Shown one piece after another: positions 25,697 through 36,362 of a stretch of DNA of 64,000 bases. Below the pieces are notes generated by a model, which worked only from the letters and a program-made list of their open reading frames with translations, was not told where the DNA came from and did not search any database. This stretch comes from Halobaculum marinum. GTDB taxonomy: Archaea > Halobacteriota > Halobacteria > Halobacteriales > Haloferacaceae. How positions within the stretch are numbered: the first letter of the stretch is position 1; every line of letters begins with the position of its first letter. The position numbers were made by a program, and so were the translations under genes. Where the stretch lies: assembly GCF_029338555.1 (NCBI RefSeq), contig NZ_CP119991.1, positions 124,001 through 188,000 on the forward strand, read 5' to 3'.

Positions 25697-25942
25697 TCAT
25701 TCGTAGTAAGTTCGGACCCCGACTATGTCGGTCAAGAGATCTTCTAATGACAGGCCTGGCGGCAACGAGACCATCGCCCCGGTCCGTAAAGGGACCATCA
25801 CCGTCACCTCAGTCATGTTCCCAACGCCAGTTGCCCGCGCTCTCGGTTGGGGCCACAAGGTCCTCACGCTCCCGTTGTAATCCTGCGCACTCACGTCCTG
25901 CTCGTACCACGTTATCCCAGTCTCCGCTGCCGCGTCGGCCAT
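25697..25942 (-). CDS. 81-residue ORF, possible gene fragment
   Basis: The frame from the ATG at 25942 gives an 81-residue protein with acidic segments and haloarchaeal GC content, unlike the AT-rich DNA beside it. The frame stays open upstream of the ATG (through SDEGSGRTAHTDR), which suggests that this is the 3' end of a longer lost gene. No family recognised. It lies between the AT-rich spacer and the end of operon A. Confidence 0.3.
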   Translation of the reverse strand: MADAAAETGITWYEQDVSAQDYNGSVRTLWPQPRARATGVGNMTEVTVMVPLRTGAMVSLPPGLSLEDLLTDIVGVRTYYE

Positions 25943-26099
25943 CCGGTCCGTGTGCGCTGTTCGCCCCGATCCTTCGTCACTAATTCTTAGACAGGATTTT
26001 GAGCGAGACAGGATGTCGGGTAGTTCGCCTAAGCCAGTTGAATGAAGGCGAGTTGGAAGACAGCAACCAACCGATCTTGCTAATGACTCGCTTTAGTCG

Positions 26100-29000
26100 T
26101 TATTTTTCAGGGAGATCTACGTGATATAACTCCAGTGTCGTGTTCTCTGCTAACTCGGTGTCGAAGTCGTGTGCCTCTCCACGTGCTGCTGGCGAGACCG
26201 ACTCATCGAGTGCCCCCGTGAGTTCGTATAACCGCTTCCAGGCCAGTTGATCCTCATACCGGTCCGCGTTCGGGTGTGACGTTTGGAACACTGCTTCGGA
26301 TGCGACGATGATCAGCTTTCGCTTCATACGACTCGCTGCGACGTTGAATCGGTACGGGCTGAGCAGGAACTCGCTCAACTGATTCACGTACCCTGGATCG
26401 CTCGCGACCATCGACATCAGGATCAGGTCTCGCTCTCCGCCCTGGAACTTCTCGACGGTCTGAGCTTGAACGACGTCGTCGAGCGTTCCCTGCAGTTTGT
26501 CTCGCTGGGCGGTGAAGGGAACTACAACACCGGCGGAGATCTTACCCCCAGCGAGATCCTCGTCGGCGGGCGGTACAACGTCGAATTCGTCGAGTACTGC
26601 TTCAGTGATCGCACGCTCAATGTCGCTCGACCGCTCATCGCGTTCGCCGGAGTGCACGACGACCGAAACCCATTCATCAGGATTGGCGACTTCCCGAACC
26701 AGATCGTTGTCGGTGTCGATGGACGGGATCGGTTCTCTGTCGTCGAGGCCGCCGAGTTCGATGCCGTCCTTTTCGTAGAACAACTCTGTGAGGAGGTTGG
26801 CGACGGGTTGGGGAAGTCGGAAGGAGTCCTCAAGCGGATAGATAGGAAGTACTGCCTCCTCCTGCTCCTTCGGACCAAGGCCAACGTCAAGTTCCGGCGA
26901 TTGCCGCTCAATGTACTCCATCTCAGTGATGTCCCCTTTCAAGAACCGAACGAAGTCGAGCGCCGAAAGGAACGGAACCGTGTCCTCGATCGTCTCGCGC
27001 GTCTCCGACTCCCAGTCGTGGGTCCGGATCGGTTGCATCTGTCGGTGATCGCCGGCGAGCATCAGTTGACCGTCCTCGTGCGCGAACGCGCCCACCAGGA
27101 ACAGTAGGGGGAGATCCATCATACTCGCCTCGTCGACGACTGTGAGATCGAAGAGATCGCTGTCGCCCTCCTCGATCAACTCCCAGACGCTCGGGTCGTA
27201 GTCTTCGTCTCCCTGGCGATCGAGGTCCTCGACATCGAGCAGGAGCGGAGCGATCTTGTCGACTGCACCTCGGATCGATGTCGGCGGGCCGAACAGGACG
27301 AACTGCGTGGGATCATCGTCTTCGGCCTCAAGGACGAATTGCTCGTAGAGATGGCGAAGGCGGCCCTCCCCTTCCTCGTGATGATACGCAATATGCTCCA
27401 CTAATTGATCATCGTCGCGTCGATCATATGGGTCAGCCTCGTCAGGAAGAGAGCTCGGCCGAACGCGGACGAGCTTCATCTTGTCAAAACAGTCGTCATC
27501 GCGGCAGTCGGCGGCGACTGTGCAGACTTTTTCGAACAGTTCGTCAACGGCATCGTGCGAGAGCGCCGATACGGCCGCCGTGAATGGATTGTCGTCCTTT
27601 TCAAACGCGTAGGCGCGGCCCAAGACGGCCGGTGAGGTGGTGTAGCTCGTTTTGCCTGTCCCTGGGGGCCCTTGGACAATGACGAGTTGTTGACCGGTCT
27701 CTCGAATGAACCGCCGCTGTGGCTCGTTTGGTTCGAAATCTATCGACTCCGCCTCGACAAATTTTGACTCGATGAAACTCTCAGGCTCTCCCTCGATGAG
27801 GTCGGCGGCACAGAAGTCTGTCTCGAGGTCGGCTCGCGCTCCTGTGAGAAGGTCGTTCAGCCAGTGGAGAACGTGGTTGGAATCGCTTCTCTGGAGGGCT
27901 CTGCCGCAATGGTAGCTGACGACGTCATCGTGAGCAGGGTCGAGAATGAACGCGGCATCCTCGTCGATCACTACACGCGTCCGATCATAATCGTTCTTGA
28001 ACACACGCCGTGTGTCCAGGTCGACGTCCGAACGGGGGAGGTAGCGGTGGTGGCTGTGGAGGTAGTCGTATCCCCCGCTCGGCCAGTGATCCCAGCCGTT
28101 CCATGGAGCTGAGACGGTGATCGAACCATCACTACTGATCGATTCGATATGTACGAGCGGCATCCGTGCGATGTCGCTGGCACGGTTCACGCCCACCTCG
28201 ACAGGTGGATCCTGAGAGTCGTCAACGGGGGTCATTACGACCCAGTCTCCCTCAGAAATACTGCTTTCGGTGTACTCGGCGTCGTCGTCACCGGGTATCC
28301 AGAGTTGACCTTCGATCGCGTGTGTCTCGTCATCCACCTCTGGTTCACTGGTACACCGGAAGAGCACCGAACGCCCTTCGCGTGCACGATACGGGATTGA
28401 TTGCCTCCATTCTCGCCGGAGTTGGCGGTCCTTCGCCCCGAACTCTAAGTCCATGTATTCCTTGGCAGTAAGCGCCAACTCAACACCGGTGAACTCGAGT
28501 TCGAGTAGTCGGTCGATGGGTAGCGGGCGTTTCGGTGTCCCCGAGTTCTTCGACCACTCGGAGATCGACGCCTCGATATGTTCCACTCCCTCGGCCATCT
28601 TTTCGGCCAGAGCGCGAAGATGCTGCGTATTGATCCGCGGTCCGTTGCCATCGCCTGTGTGACGGAAGTGCCGGATCATCTCTTGAAGGGTCTGTGGGTC
28701 CTCTTCGTCGTCGAACGCGTCCGGGTCGATCCAGTCCGTATCGAGGACGTCGAACGCTGCCCAGAGATACTCCAGTGGGATCGTGTCGGTGTGGCGGTGG
28801 GCGAAGGGGAACTGGTCGGAGTAATTCTCTCCCTCACTGACCGACTTGAGTCCGTTCTCCAAGTCGAACGAGACTCGCTGCGACAGGTCGAACTCGACCG
28901 CGCTGTCGAACAGATGCTCTCCGAAGAATTTGTTGAGTGGAAGGGATGTTTCCCCCTCTACCTCGTGCCACCAGCTAAAGTCTAGACTTTCGCCTTCGTC

Positions 29001-30887
29001 GGTTCGATAGTCTGGAGGTCCGGCTTCAAAGTCGGGGTCAGGCCTTTCGAACTGCTCTATCGTCTGGATTAGTCCAAATCCGAGGAACCGTAACAGGTGA
29101 CGAGAGACGAACTCCTCCTGCAGCACGGAAACCATCTCCTGGTCGATATCCTGTTCACCGATTTCAGACCGCAGTCCGAGGAGCGTCCGTAGCGCCTCGA
29201 ACTCCTCACCGTGCTCCGCATGTCGTTTCGCAGCACGGGTCAACGACTGCCGTTGAGTCGGACTGTAGAGGTAAATATGGACGAACCCGGGGACCTCAAA
29301 TTGTGTATCCTCGTCTCCCAATTCGACACCGTTGGGCGCCACCTGCCGGATCGCGTCGATTAACCCATCGCTGTCCTCTCCGCCTCTGAGAAATCTCCGA
29401 AGGAGTCTACGCTCTGTTTCGTCCTTATCATCCACCGTGGCGTGTTCAGCGTCGCTGTGAATTGCCCCGGGAAGATCATCAGTGATCGCCGACACGTATC
29501 GAGCACTCTTACTGCCGGATTGGTGATTCGTGACGTATCCTCCTAACAGCGAGATACGTTCACGAATGGTGTCCTCCTGGACGTACAAGTAGACCCTTAT
29601 GAGCGATCGGTTGGGATACGAGACCAGAAAACCGGGGAGTGGAGAGTCTTCGGGCTCACCAGCTGGGAGATTGTATCCGCTGTCCGGGATCATATTCGCT
29701 TCGGATGGACGGTTCCGCCCTCCTTCCGTTGAGAAGATATCCGCAGCGATCGCGTATCGTTCCAAGTCTTTGAGTCCCACGTCATCACGGATACTGGAAA
29801 ACAGTTCCTCGTCCCGGATACGGACCTGATCCGAGGTCCGCCGGTTGGGATAGATGTACTGGTGTTGTTTCCCTCTCTTTGTGAACTTCCCGTAGTCGAC
29901 TAACTCTCCGAGGTCACCGAGTGTCTCGACACCTTCGTCGTGAAGATCTTCCTGTGTGCCTTCCGGAAAGCCAAGTAGTTCGAGGCCGTCTTCTTCGACG
30001 GCACGTGTATAACAGACATCGTGGAAGTCGCACCCGGAACACCTTCGGGACATCCGGTTCGTCATGTCCCATGCGTCAACCTTCTCGACGTCGTCAGCAT
30101 CACCGCTTTCCGTCGACTCGAAGAGGATCTGATCGAGGCGACCACCATCTCGAAGTAGCATCTCGATATCCGTCTCCGTTGGGCCGAGTTCAAACTCCTC
30201 CAAACCGCTATATCCCCGCTCGGTAATGGCATTCGACCTAGTAACTACACGCCCCTCAAAAGAGACGGTCCCCGAGATCTCTTCATCTCGATCAGTTGCC
30301 TGCCGCAGAAGGATGCTGTAACAAGCTGCCTGCACGAGGTGGTGGGTCTGTCGCTCTTTGGAGGACTTCACCTCAAGGATGTCGACGACGATCTCACTCG
30401 AACTGCCGGAGGAATCCGATCTGATGACGATGATGTCCGACTTTCCGGCGAGTTCCCACGCGCCTATCTGTCCGGAGAGGTGCGCCTGTGAACAGACAAT
30501 CGTATAATCGTCCGAATGGCGTTGCGCCTCCTTGATGAGTTCGAGGACGTCCTCGATCCCGGTATCCCAGGGAGACCTCGATTGAGACAGGTCCTCCCAT
30601 GTTTCGTCGAACGTGGCCGATTCGGGTTCCTCTTCAGGTACGCCGACCGATTTGTGGACCAGTCGCTGCTCCAACAACTCCGTTAATTGCTCCTCTTCGA
30701 AACGAGTCCCGGTTTCTGCATAGAGGGGGCTGAGGAGCGACTTATCGAATCGGCCGTCCCCGAACAGGTCGTCGGCCAGATACTCCCACGCGAGATATTG
30801 ATCGCACCGCTCTAATTTCACAAATGATCCAAGCTTTGTCGGGCTCACTGGCCCGAGGTCCGCCCTGAGATCTGTAATCGAGACCAT
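26100..30887 (-). CDS. Dna2-like protein: Cas4/RecB-type Fe-S nuclease fused to SF1 helicase
   Basis: A 1595-residue protein. N-terminal PD-(D/E)XK domain (about residues 20-300): first Cys in LERCDQYLAWEY, GKSDIIVI, DILEVKSS, then HLVQAACYS, closed by the cluster CSGCDFHDVC, the four-Cys Fe-S pattern of Cas4/AddB/Dna2. A long middle region (300-1050) has no motif I recognise. The C-terminal SF1 helicase (about 1050-1550) has Walker A GPPGTGKTSY, DEAS in TVVDEASMMDLP, GDHRQMQP, KFQGGERDLI and SPYRFNVAASRMKRK, of the Upf1/Dna2 type. It is the last gene of operon A, 112 bases after the previous gene, with a weak TATA of its own (about 30913-30922). It probably unwinds and cuts foreign DNA. Confidence 0.85.
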   Translation of the reverse strand: MVSITDLRADLGPVSPTKLGSFVKLERCDQYLAWEYLADDLFGDGRFDKSLLSPLYAETGTRFEEEQLTELLEQRLVHKSVGVPEEEPESATFDETWEDLSQSRSPWDTGIEDVLELIKEAQRHSDDYTIVCSQAHLSGQIGAWELAGKSDIIVIRSDSSGSSSEIVVDILEVKSSKERQTHHLVQAACYSILLRQATDRDEEISGTVSFEGRVVTRSNAITERGYSGLEEFELGPTETDIEMLLRDGGRLDQILFESTESGDADDVEKVDAWDMTNRMSRRCSGCDFHDVCYTRAVEEDGLELLGFPEGTQEDLHDEGVETLGDLGELVDYGKFTKRGKQHQYIYPNRRTSDQVRIRDEELFSSIRDDVGLKDLERYAIAADIFSTEGGRNRPSEANMIPDSGYNLPAGEPEDSPLPGFLVSYPNRSLIRVYLYVQEDTIRERISLLGGYVTNHQSGSKSARYVSAITDDLPGAIHSDAEHATVDDKDETERRLLRRFLRGGEDSDGLIDAIRQVAPNGVELGDEDTQFEVPGFVHIYLYSPTQRQSLTRAAKRHAEHGEEFEALRTLLGLRSEIGEQDIDQEMVSVLQEEFVSRHLLRFLGFGLIQTIEQFERPDPDFEAGPPDYRTDEGESLDFSWWHEVEGETSLPLNKFFGEHLFDSAVEFDLSQRVSFDLENGLKSVSEGENYSDQFPFAHRHTDTIPLEYLWAAFDVLDTDWIDPDAFDDEEDPQTLQEMIRHFRHTGDGNGPRINTQHLRALAEKMAEGVEHIEASISEWSKNSGTPKRPLPIDRLLELEFTGVELALTAKEYMDLEFGAKDRQLRREWRQSIPYRAREGRSVLFRCTSEPEVDDETHAIEGQLWIPGDDDAEYTESSISEGDWVVMTPVDDSQDPPVEVGVNRASDIARMPLVHIESISSDGSITVSAPWNGWDHWPSGGYDYLHSHHRYLPRSDVDLDTRRVFKNDYDRTRVVIDEDAAFILDPAHDDVVSYHCGRALQRSDSNHVLHWLNDLLTGARADLETDFCAADLIEGEPESFIESKFVEAESIDFEPNEPQRRFIRETGQQLVIVQGPPGTGKTSYTTSPAVLGRAYAFEKDDNPFTAAVSALSHDAVDELFEKVCTVAADCRDDDCFDKMKLVRVRPSSLPDEADPYDRRDDDQLVEHIAYHHEEGEGRLRHLYEQFVLEAEDDDPTQFVLFGPPTSIRGAVDKIAPLLLDVEDLDRQGDEDYDPSVWELIEEGDSDLFDLTVVDEASMMDLPLLFLVGAFAHEDGQLMLAGDHRQMQPIRTHDWESETRETIEDTVPFLSALDFVRFLKGDITEMEYIERQSPELDVGLGPKEQEEAVLPIYPLEDSFRLPQPVANLLTELFYEKDGIELGGLDDREPIPSIDTDNDLVREVANPDEWVSVVVHSGERDERSSDIERAITEAVLDEFDVVPPADEDLAGGKISAGVVVPFTAQRDKLQGTLDDVVQAQTVEKFQGGERDLILMSMVASDPGYVNQLSEFLLSPYRFNVAASRMKRKLIIVASEAVFQTSHPNADRYEDQLAWKRLYELTGALDESVSPAARGEAHDFDTELAENTTLELYHVDLPEK

Positions 30888-30999
30888 AGGATTTCGCCGA
30901 AGTGTAGTGTGTTAAATCATGTCATGTGATATGAACTCTAAACACGAACTATCGGATTCAATCGATCTCAAGGGCGCAGTCAATTCCTCCTGATCCCGA

Positions 31000-33900
31000 T
31001 CAGCCTTCGTACGGCGTCGCCGTATCGAGGAGGTTGGCGAAGTAGTCTTTCGTCGAGAGAGTCGACTCGTTCCCGACGAGGACGAGGTCCTGCCCAGCGG
31101 ACAGAAGTTCGTAGAGGATCGCAGGCGAGTCGAGCGGGGAGCGAACAATGTTCGCCGCGTTCGATACGGCGAAACTCACGAGTGCGGTCCCGTTACACCT
31201 TCCTGAGAGAGCTTCCGGCCGTCGAACGGGAACGTCGATATCAGCCTCCGCAAGTTTCTGTTTAATCGCCGTTGCGTGCGCTTCGAACGGAGTCACAACA
31301 ACGTCGACATCATCCGATTCTACGACTTGTGAGACGATCCGCTCGGCGATGGAGTTTGTCAGTAGTGCCCTATTGAACTGCGGGAGTTCGGCCGCATCCG
31401 CCCGGACGATGATCTCGTGGTCGTTCGTTCGTTCACCCTCGATGTCGCCTGACTCGATGAGATACAGGCTCATGTCGTCGATGAGGACGACCGATTGCTC
31501 AGACAGTTTCGTCGCGTCAAGGGAGAGTCGCTGTTGGAACAGTTCCTGTGCCTCGATCGGACTCACGGGCGTATCGGTCACGTCGAAGACTAGTCGACGT
31601 GCGGCGTGTTCGGCTTTGACCGTCGTCGTCAGCTCAACCGAATCAAGCGCTGTTTCCTCGTCCCCGTCGATCGAAAGGAACGTCACGTCGCCGTCGATTG
31701 CCTCCCAGGGCCCGTCGGGATACAGAGACTGAATCGCCGGTGGAGCTTCGCCGGAGAGTTGGAGACTTACCGCCTCTTCGCTCGGGAACGACCGATACTG
31801 GTTGAACGCCTGCACGAAGTACGACCGATCTAATCCCGCGTCGGTCGCCTCCGAACTTACCATCGTCGGCCCACCGCGTCGTGTGTCGCCGACGATGACC
31901 ACACGGTCAGCGAGGTCACTCAGGAAGTGGAACTCAGGTTCGGTGATCTGTTCGCCACCGAGAATGACGACGACGTCAAAGTACTGCTCCGAGTGGTCGC
32001 GTCGGGTTGGATCGTCCGCGTCCTTGTAGTCGCCCTCTGCGAGTCTGTGGAAGAACTCAGAGATCCCGTCGGGTCCAGTGTCACTCATCGCGACGTGTGT
32101 CGAGGAGACGAGTGACCGGGCCTCGCCGATCTTCGTCTGTATCTCGTGGTAGGTGTCGTCCGAGTCGATCACGGAGTCGCCGCCGCCGGTTCCATCGAGG
32201 CGGTAATGTGGCCCGGTCGGTTGGGCAGCGACCGCCGTCTCTACGAGTTCGGGAGTCGATCCGAGAACCAATGCACGCGAGGCGGGTTCTGGAATATCGA
32301 CGTCAGTCGAGTCGGGAAACGGATACGACGCCGTAACCAGGGACCCTACCAACTCGGCTAGTTTCTCGGCGCGATTCCGATGGATCGGGAGGTCGACGAA
32401 CACCGACTCTCTGTCGAGGTAGTCGACGACGTCCGTTACGTCGACCCCGTCCATCTCCGAATCTCCCCCGAACTGACCGTCGTCGAACCCCGGCGCGATC
32501 CCTCGCCGTTCCGCGAAGTCCAGATACGGGAGAAGCTTCCGATCGACGGACTCGGGAGCGAACCGATAGAGCGCCTCGAACGACGCATTGGAGCCTAAGA
32601 CGTCCGCTAAAGCAAGCGCGGAGGACTCCGGTTTGAACAGAAATGCACCATCCGATTCGCCGTAGTACGTCGCCCTCGCGGACAGGGATCCGTCGTCCGA
32701 CTGTAGTGTGACCGAGTCACCGGGTTTGAAGGCGGGGACTACCACGACGTCGCTCTCGAAGCGGAGTACCGTCCCCGCTGCGGCGGCCCCGACACAGTTC
32801 AACGACGGAATCAGGAACCCAGAGTTGTGGAGGAGTTCACGATCAAACTGTTCGAGGACCTGAGTTGCCGTCCGGCGCGCGCGCCGCTCCGTACGGAACG
32901 CATTTCGGTGTCGATTGTAGTAGGCGGTCTGCTCGGAGTCGCGATACTGGAGTCGCTGTTCGCAGTCATCGAACCGGGAACACTCTGTTGTGACTTCTCC
33001 GCCGTCAAGTTCGTAACACGGCCATCGGCGTTCGTTCTGACAGTGGAAAGTACAAGCCGGCGCGAGAGCGTCGTCAGGGCCGGAGATCCATTCGTCGACG
33101 GCGAACTGGCAGCCCTCACAGTCGCGGTTGTACGGCGACGACGGCGCGGAAAGGGCGCTTCCGGAGACGGCCTCGTTCCGCAGTTTGAGGAACTCTCCGA
33201 CGTCCTTCGGTTCGAGGTCGACGGATTCGAATCGAACGGTACCGTCGGACGTATTCGGGTAGATGAGCACACCGGGTGGTGCATCATCGATCGCGTCGGT
33301 CAACGATTCTCCCTCCTCCAACGACTCGAGAAGCAGCGCGAACGTGTACAACCGAACCTGATGCGAATGCTTCCAGACCGTCTGCTCGTCCGGGTCACGG
33401 GTCGATTTAATGTCGTACGGCGTCCCATCGACGAGGAGGTCGACCCTACCAGCGTAGCCGTATGCCTCGTTCAGGAACTCCTCGGTCGCGAGTTCGTCGG
33501 CGTCGGTCACCAGTGACTGGAACTCCGTATCGGTGAACAGTACCGTCAGTGTCTCGACGATGTGTTCTCTGACTGTGAGTCCCGCGCCGGAGAGCACGAG
33601 CAGGGCTTGCCGAAAGCCAAACTCTTCCTCGAGAACCTGCTTACAGAACTGTTCAATGTTATCCTCCGTCCATGCGGCTGACTCGAACCGGTCAAGATGG
33701 TTCTCGACGGCGCGTTCGGCGATCCGATGGATCGCGTCGCCACGGAGGATAGACTGCTGATGGTGGGGCGGATTCGAGTACCGGTCTCCGGTGTAGACGT
33801 TCTTCACGTAGCGGAGGTAGTTCTCCCGCTGACAGTTTTCCTGCGTCCGAAGTCGGGACTTGCTGACGAGCTGCGCCGGATCCCGTATCGCTACGGAGGT

Positions 33901-34275
33901 GACGTTGAGATAGAGGTCCGCCTCGCTCGCCGCCGATCGGTTCGGCACGGCCCGAACAAGGACTTCCTCGCCTCTCTGAAGCGGTTTCCCGGTCCCGTCT
34001 TCAAGTTCCATCGGGAGGCCGAGAGAGTCCAGAACCGGGTCGTCAGTCTTGTCAATCAGGCTCTTGAGCGGTTTAACGGTCGGAGGCGAACTCCAAAAGG
34101 AGAGAGCAACCGATTCATCGGTCGACTGTCGGGGGTCGTCGATCATGTACAGGCTCTTCATTCCGTTTCCCTCTGTGCCGGGGATTCGATTGCTCTGGAT
34201 CCTGCATCGAACGGTTAACTCTTCACCTAACTCGGCTTCTGGTCGATCGAGTACATCTGCTATGTCGTGAATCAT
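31000..34275 (-). CDS. Cas4/Dna2-type nuclease fused to a degenerate SF1 helicase
   Basis: A 1091-residue protein whose start overlaps the upstream stop by four bases. The N-terminal part (1-110) may be an OB-like domain. The nuclease (about 130-420) has Cys in RTQENCQRENY, the RGDAIHRIAE helix, YAGRVDLLVD, PYDIKST and HQVRLYTFA, then DCEGC and further Cys clusters (ACTFHC, CSRFDDC). The C-terminal 500 residues follow a Dna2/Upf1 outline (VVVILGGEQITEPEF, RVVIVGDTRRGG, then TALVSFAVSNAANIV) but have no Walker A and no DExx box. So the nuclease looks intact and the helicase is a pseudoenzyme, perhaps a structural partner of the intact Dna2-like protein encoded next. Confidence 0.75.
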   Translation of the reverse strand: MIHDIADVLDRPEAELGEELTVRCRIQSNRIPGTEGNGMKSLYMIDDPRQSTDESVALSFWSSPPTVKPLKSLIDKTDDPVLDSLGLPMELEDGTGKPLQRGEEVLVRAVPNRSAASEADLYLNVTSVAIRDPAQLVSKSRLRTQENCQRENYLRYVKNVYTGDRYSNPPHHQQSILRGDAIHRIAERAVENHLDRFESAAWTEDNIEQFCKQVLEEEFGFRQALLVLSGAGLTVREHIVETLTVLFTDTEFQSLVTDADELATEEFLNEAYGYAGRVDLLVDGTPYDIKSTRDPDEQTVWKHSHQVRLYTFALLLESLEEGESLTDAIDDAPPGVLIYPNTSDGTVRFESVDLEPKDVGEFLKLRNEAVSGSALSAPSSPYNRDCEGCQFAVDEWISGPDDALAPACTFHCQNERRWPCYELDGGEVTTECSRFDDCEQRLQYRDSEQTAYYNRHRNAFRTERRARRTATQVLEQFDRELLHNSGFLIPSLNCVGAAAAGTVLRFESDVVVVPAFKPGDSVTLQSDDGSLSARATYYGESDGAFLFKPESSALALADVLGSNASFEALYRFAPESVDRKLLPYLDFAERRGIAPGFDDGQFGGDSEMDGVDVTDVVDYLDRESVFVDLPIHRNRAEKLAELVGSLVTASYPFPDSTDVDIPEPASRALVLGSTPELVETAVAAQPTGPHYRLDGTGGGDSVIDSDDTYHEIQTKIGEARSLVSSTHVAMSDTGPDGISEFFHRLAEGDYKDADDPTRRDHSEQYFDVVVILGGEQITEPEFHFLSDLADRVVIVGDTRRGGPTMVSSEATDAGLDRSYFVQAFNQYRSFPSEEAVSLQLSGEAPPAIQSLYPDGPWEAIDGDVTFLSIDGDEETALDSVELTTTVKAEHAARRLVFDVTDTPVSPIEAQELFQQRLSLDATKLSEQSVVLIDDMSLYLIESGDIEGERTNDHEIIVRADAAELPQFNRALLTNSIAERIVSQVVESDDVDVVVTPFEAHATAIKQKLAEADIDVPVRRPEALSGRCNGTALVSFAVSNAANIVRSPLDSPAILYELLSAGQDLVLVGNESTLSTKDYFANLLDTATPYEG

Positions 34276-36362
34276 CGAGTCGAAAACACCTCCGCCAGCA
34301 GACGGCGGTTAAGCGTCGCTTCCTGCTGACTCGCCCCCCGGACGCACACGCCGCCATCAGTCTTCAGGCAGTCGGGACAAGCCGTGATACACTGCACCGT
34401 TAGTTCCTCCAGTCGCTCGCCGATCTCCGCGATGTCCCGCCGCCCGCTATCGCTCGCGAACTGTTCGTACGTCGCACGTATCGATGGGTCTCTGAATACG
34501 TGCCTGTCGAGGTGAAGCGCGAGGTCGGCCGGTCGGGGTGTGCGCCCGATTTCCGATTCGACTGTCGAGTACTCTGCTGCGATGTACGAGTAGAACCGCG
34601 CCAACTCGCGTGTCTCGAACAGTAACTGTACGCGCTGATCAACGTGTGAATGGAGATCGTCGAGCGAGTAGGCATCCTGCTCTGGGACCAGACCGTCGAT
34701 AGTCTCCTCGACAAGTTCCCGAAACTGCGATCGGTTGTTCCGGTGAAGGTCGTAGAGCGACCCGTCGGGATAGCGTCCAAGGAGGTCGATCGTCGCTGTG
34801 TCCGCCATCGCAGAGTGACAGTGCCCCTGTTCTGCGAGTCCGGAGTCGACACCGATCTCTGTGCGGTCATCAAGCCGACGTGAAACCTCCTTCGCGATGC
34901 CTGCACCACCTTGTATGGGGTCGTAGACCGCGATTCGAGCGGCGTCACCACCGTTTGCCTGAAAGTTGACGTCGTACCACAGTTCGAAGGCCGTCCCCGA
35001 CCCTGTGAGTTTGTTCGCCCACCCTGAGAGCGCGTGTTCTGCGGAGTGGACGACGACGTCCTCGGCGAAGTCGAGTAAGTAGTCGTCGTTTCGACACAGC
35101 GCGAGGATCCGAGCGACTTTCTCCGTATGCGCCTCCAATATCTCCAAGATCGCGGAGTTCTCCGCGGAGTCGTGACCGAGGAGACGAAGTCGCGTACTGG
35201 TCTCCGAGGGGAGAAGCCGTTCAACTGAGTGTACCAGTTTCGACCCTGAAAGCGGAAACACCCCCTGTTCGTTGTCCTGATCCACTCGCTGCCAGAAGTC
35301 CGCTCCGAGGAGGTGTTCTACCAGCGGTCGGACTTGGTAGGTATGATCGAGTGCCTCCTCTTGGAAGAACAACTCCTCCCAAACGAGCGAATGAAGGAAC
35401 GCGAACTGGAGATCCCGCCGAAGGTGGCCGTCAGACTCGAGGATGTCCTCGATCGTATCCCGGAGCGTTGGGCGATCTATCTCAAACGTGAGCAGTTGGC
35501 TTCGCTCTTTGCTTCCGATGAAGGCCGTTCGTCCGTCGTTCTCCTCCCGGTAGCGCATGATCCCAGACTCGACGCGGGTTGATTTCATCGGGTAGAGCGT
35601 GAGCAGCGACGCGTAGTAGCAGCGCATGAATCGATGATCGTCGTAGAACCGGTACCCAGAGACGAGATCGCTGTCCGTGACCGGCGTTGTTGATTCCTCG
35701 AAGTTGTCGACTGCGTGTTTGAACCACAAGTAGTTGGTCGTCGGATCCGACGAGAGACTGCGAGTGGTTCCTGGCGGCGATCCGGTCCAGACGATCCCCT
35801 TGTCGACTACCCAGACGTAGTCTGGATCGTCACTAGAGAGACGCTCGACGTTCATCGCCCGGGGCGTATAGACAGTGACGTTGTCGGGATCGAACTCGAG
35901 TTCGGTATACGCGACATCGTCGACTGAGCCGAGGAGTTCGGTCAGCGGTATCGAGTCCGACCACTCGAACATCGGGCCAACGTCCGCATGGCCGATCTCG
36001 GTGTCGTGATGCCAGGCCCCGCGCCAGAGGTAGAAGCCCCCCCAGCGCCGTTTGTACCCACCTGGGAGGAAGTTATTGAGCATCTGGTTGATGTTCTCCT
36101 GTGCGAGACTCTCATTCTCCACAGAGTCGAGTATCGTTATTGATCCGCCGACCTCCTCAGAGATGAACGTCTCCGGGATCACGAACGGACTCCGGGCCAC
36201 CGGGTCGAGTCCGTAGATATTCGGAAGTGACAGGAAATCGAATCCGGTTCGATCCAACACCTGCAAATGTTGTTTGATTCCTTGGAGGCGACCTACCCGT
36301 TCATCGAGAGTCAGTGACCGGTCGGACGAGTCCTCTCCGGGGCCGCGTGCATCGTCTGTCAT
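34272..36362 (-). CDS. DUF1998/MZB-domain protein, DrmB-like
   Basis: A 696-residue protein from the ATG at 36362, chosen because it overlaps the helicase stop (ATGA); the longer frame has no support. The C-terminal half has the features of the DUF1998 (MrfA zinc-binding) domain: HSAEHALSGW (about 440), YDPIQGGAGIAKEV (about 485) and CITACPDCLKTDGGVCVRG (about 657-675), the four-Cys site. In DISARM, DrmB is such a protein acting with the helicase DrmA encoded just upstream, as here. I see no DISARM methyltransferase nearby. DrmB-like is thus a family-level label. Confidence 0.75.
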   Translation of the reverse strand: MTDDARGPGEDSSDRSLTLDERVGRLQGIKQHLQVLDRTGFDFLSLPNIYGLDPVARSPFVIPETFISEEVGGSITILDSVENESLAQENINQMLNNFLPGGYKRRWGGFYLWRGAWHHDTEIGHADVGPMFEWSDSIPLTELLGSVDDVAYTELEFDPDNVTVYTPRAMNVERLSSDDPDYVWVVDKGIVWTGSPPGTTRSLSSDPTTNYLWFKHAVDNFEESTTPVTDSDLVSGYRFYDDHRFMRCYYASLLTLYPMKSTRVESGIMRYREENDGRTAFIGSKERSQLLTFEIDRPTLRDTIEDILESDGHLRRDLQFAFLHSLVWEELFFQEEALDHTYQVRPLVEHLLGADFWQRVDQDNEQGVFPLSGSKLVHSVERLLPSETSTRLRLLGHDSAENSAILEILEAHTEKVARILALCRNDDYLLDFAEDVVVHSAEHALSGWANKLTGSGTAFELWYDVNFQANGGDAARIAVYDPIQGGAGIAKEVSRRLDDRTEIGVDSGLAEQGHCHSAMADTATIDLLGRYPDGSLYDLHRNNRSQFRELVEETIDGLVPEQDAYSLDDLHSHVDQRVQLLFETRELARFYSYIAAEYSTVESEIGRTPRPADLALHLDRHVFRDPSIRATYEQFASDSGRRDIAEIGERLEELTVQCITACPDCLKTDGGVCVRGASQQEATLNRRLLAEVFSTR

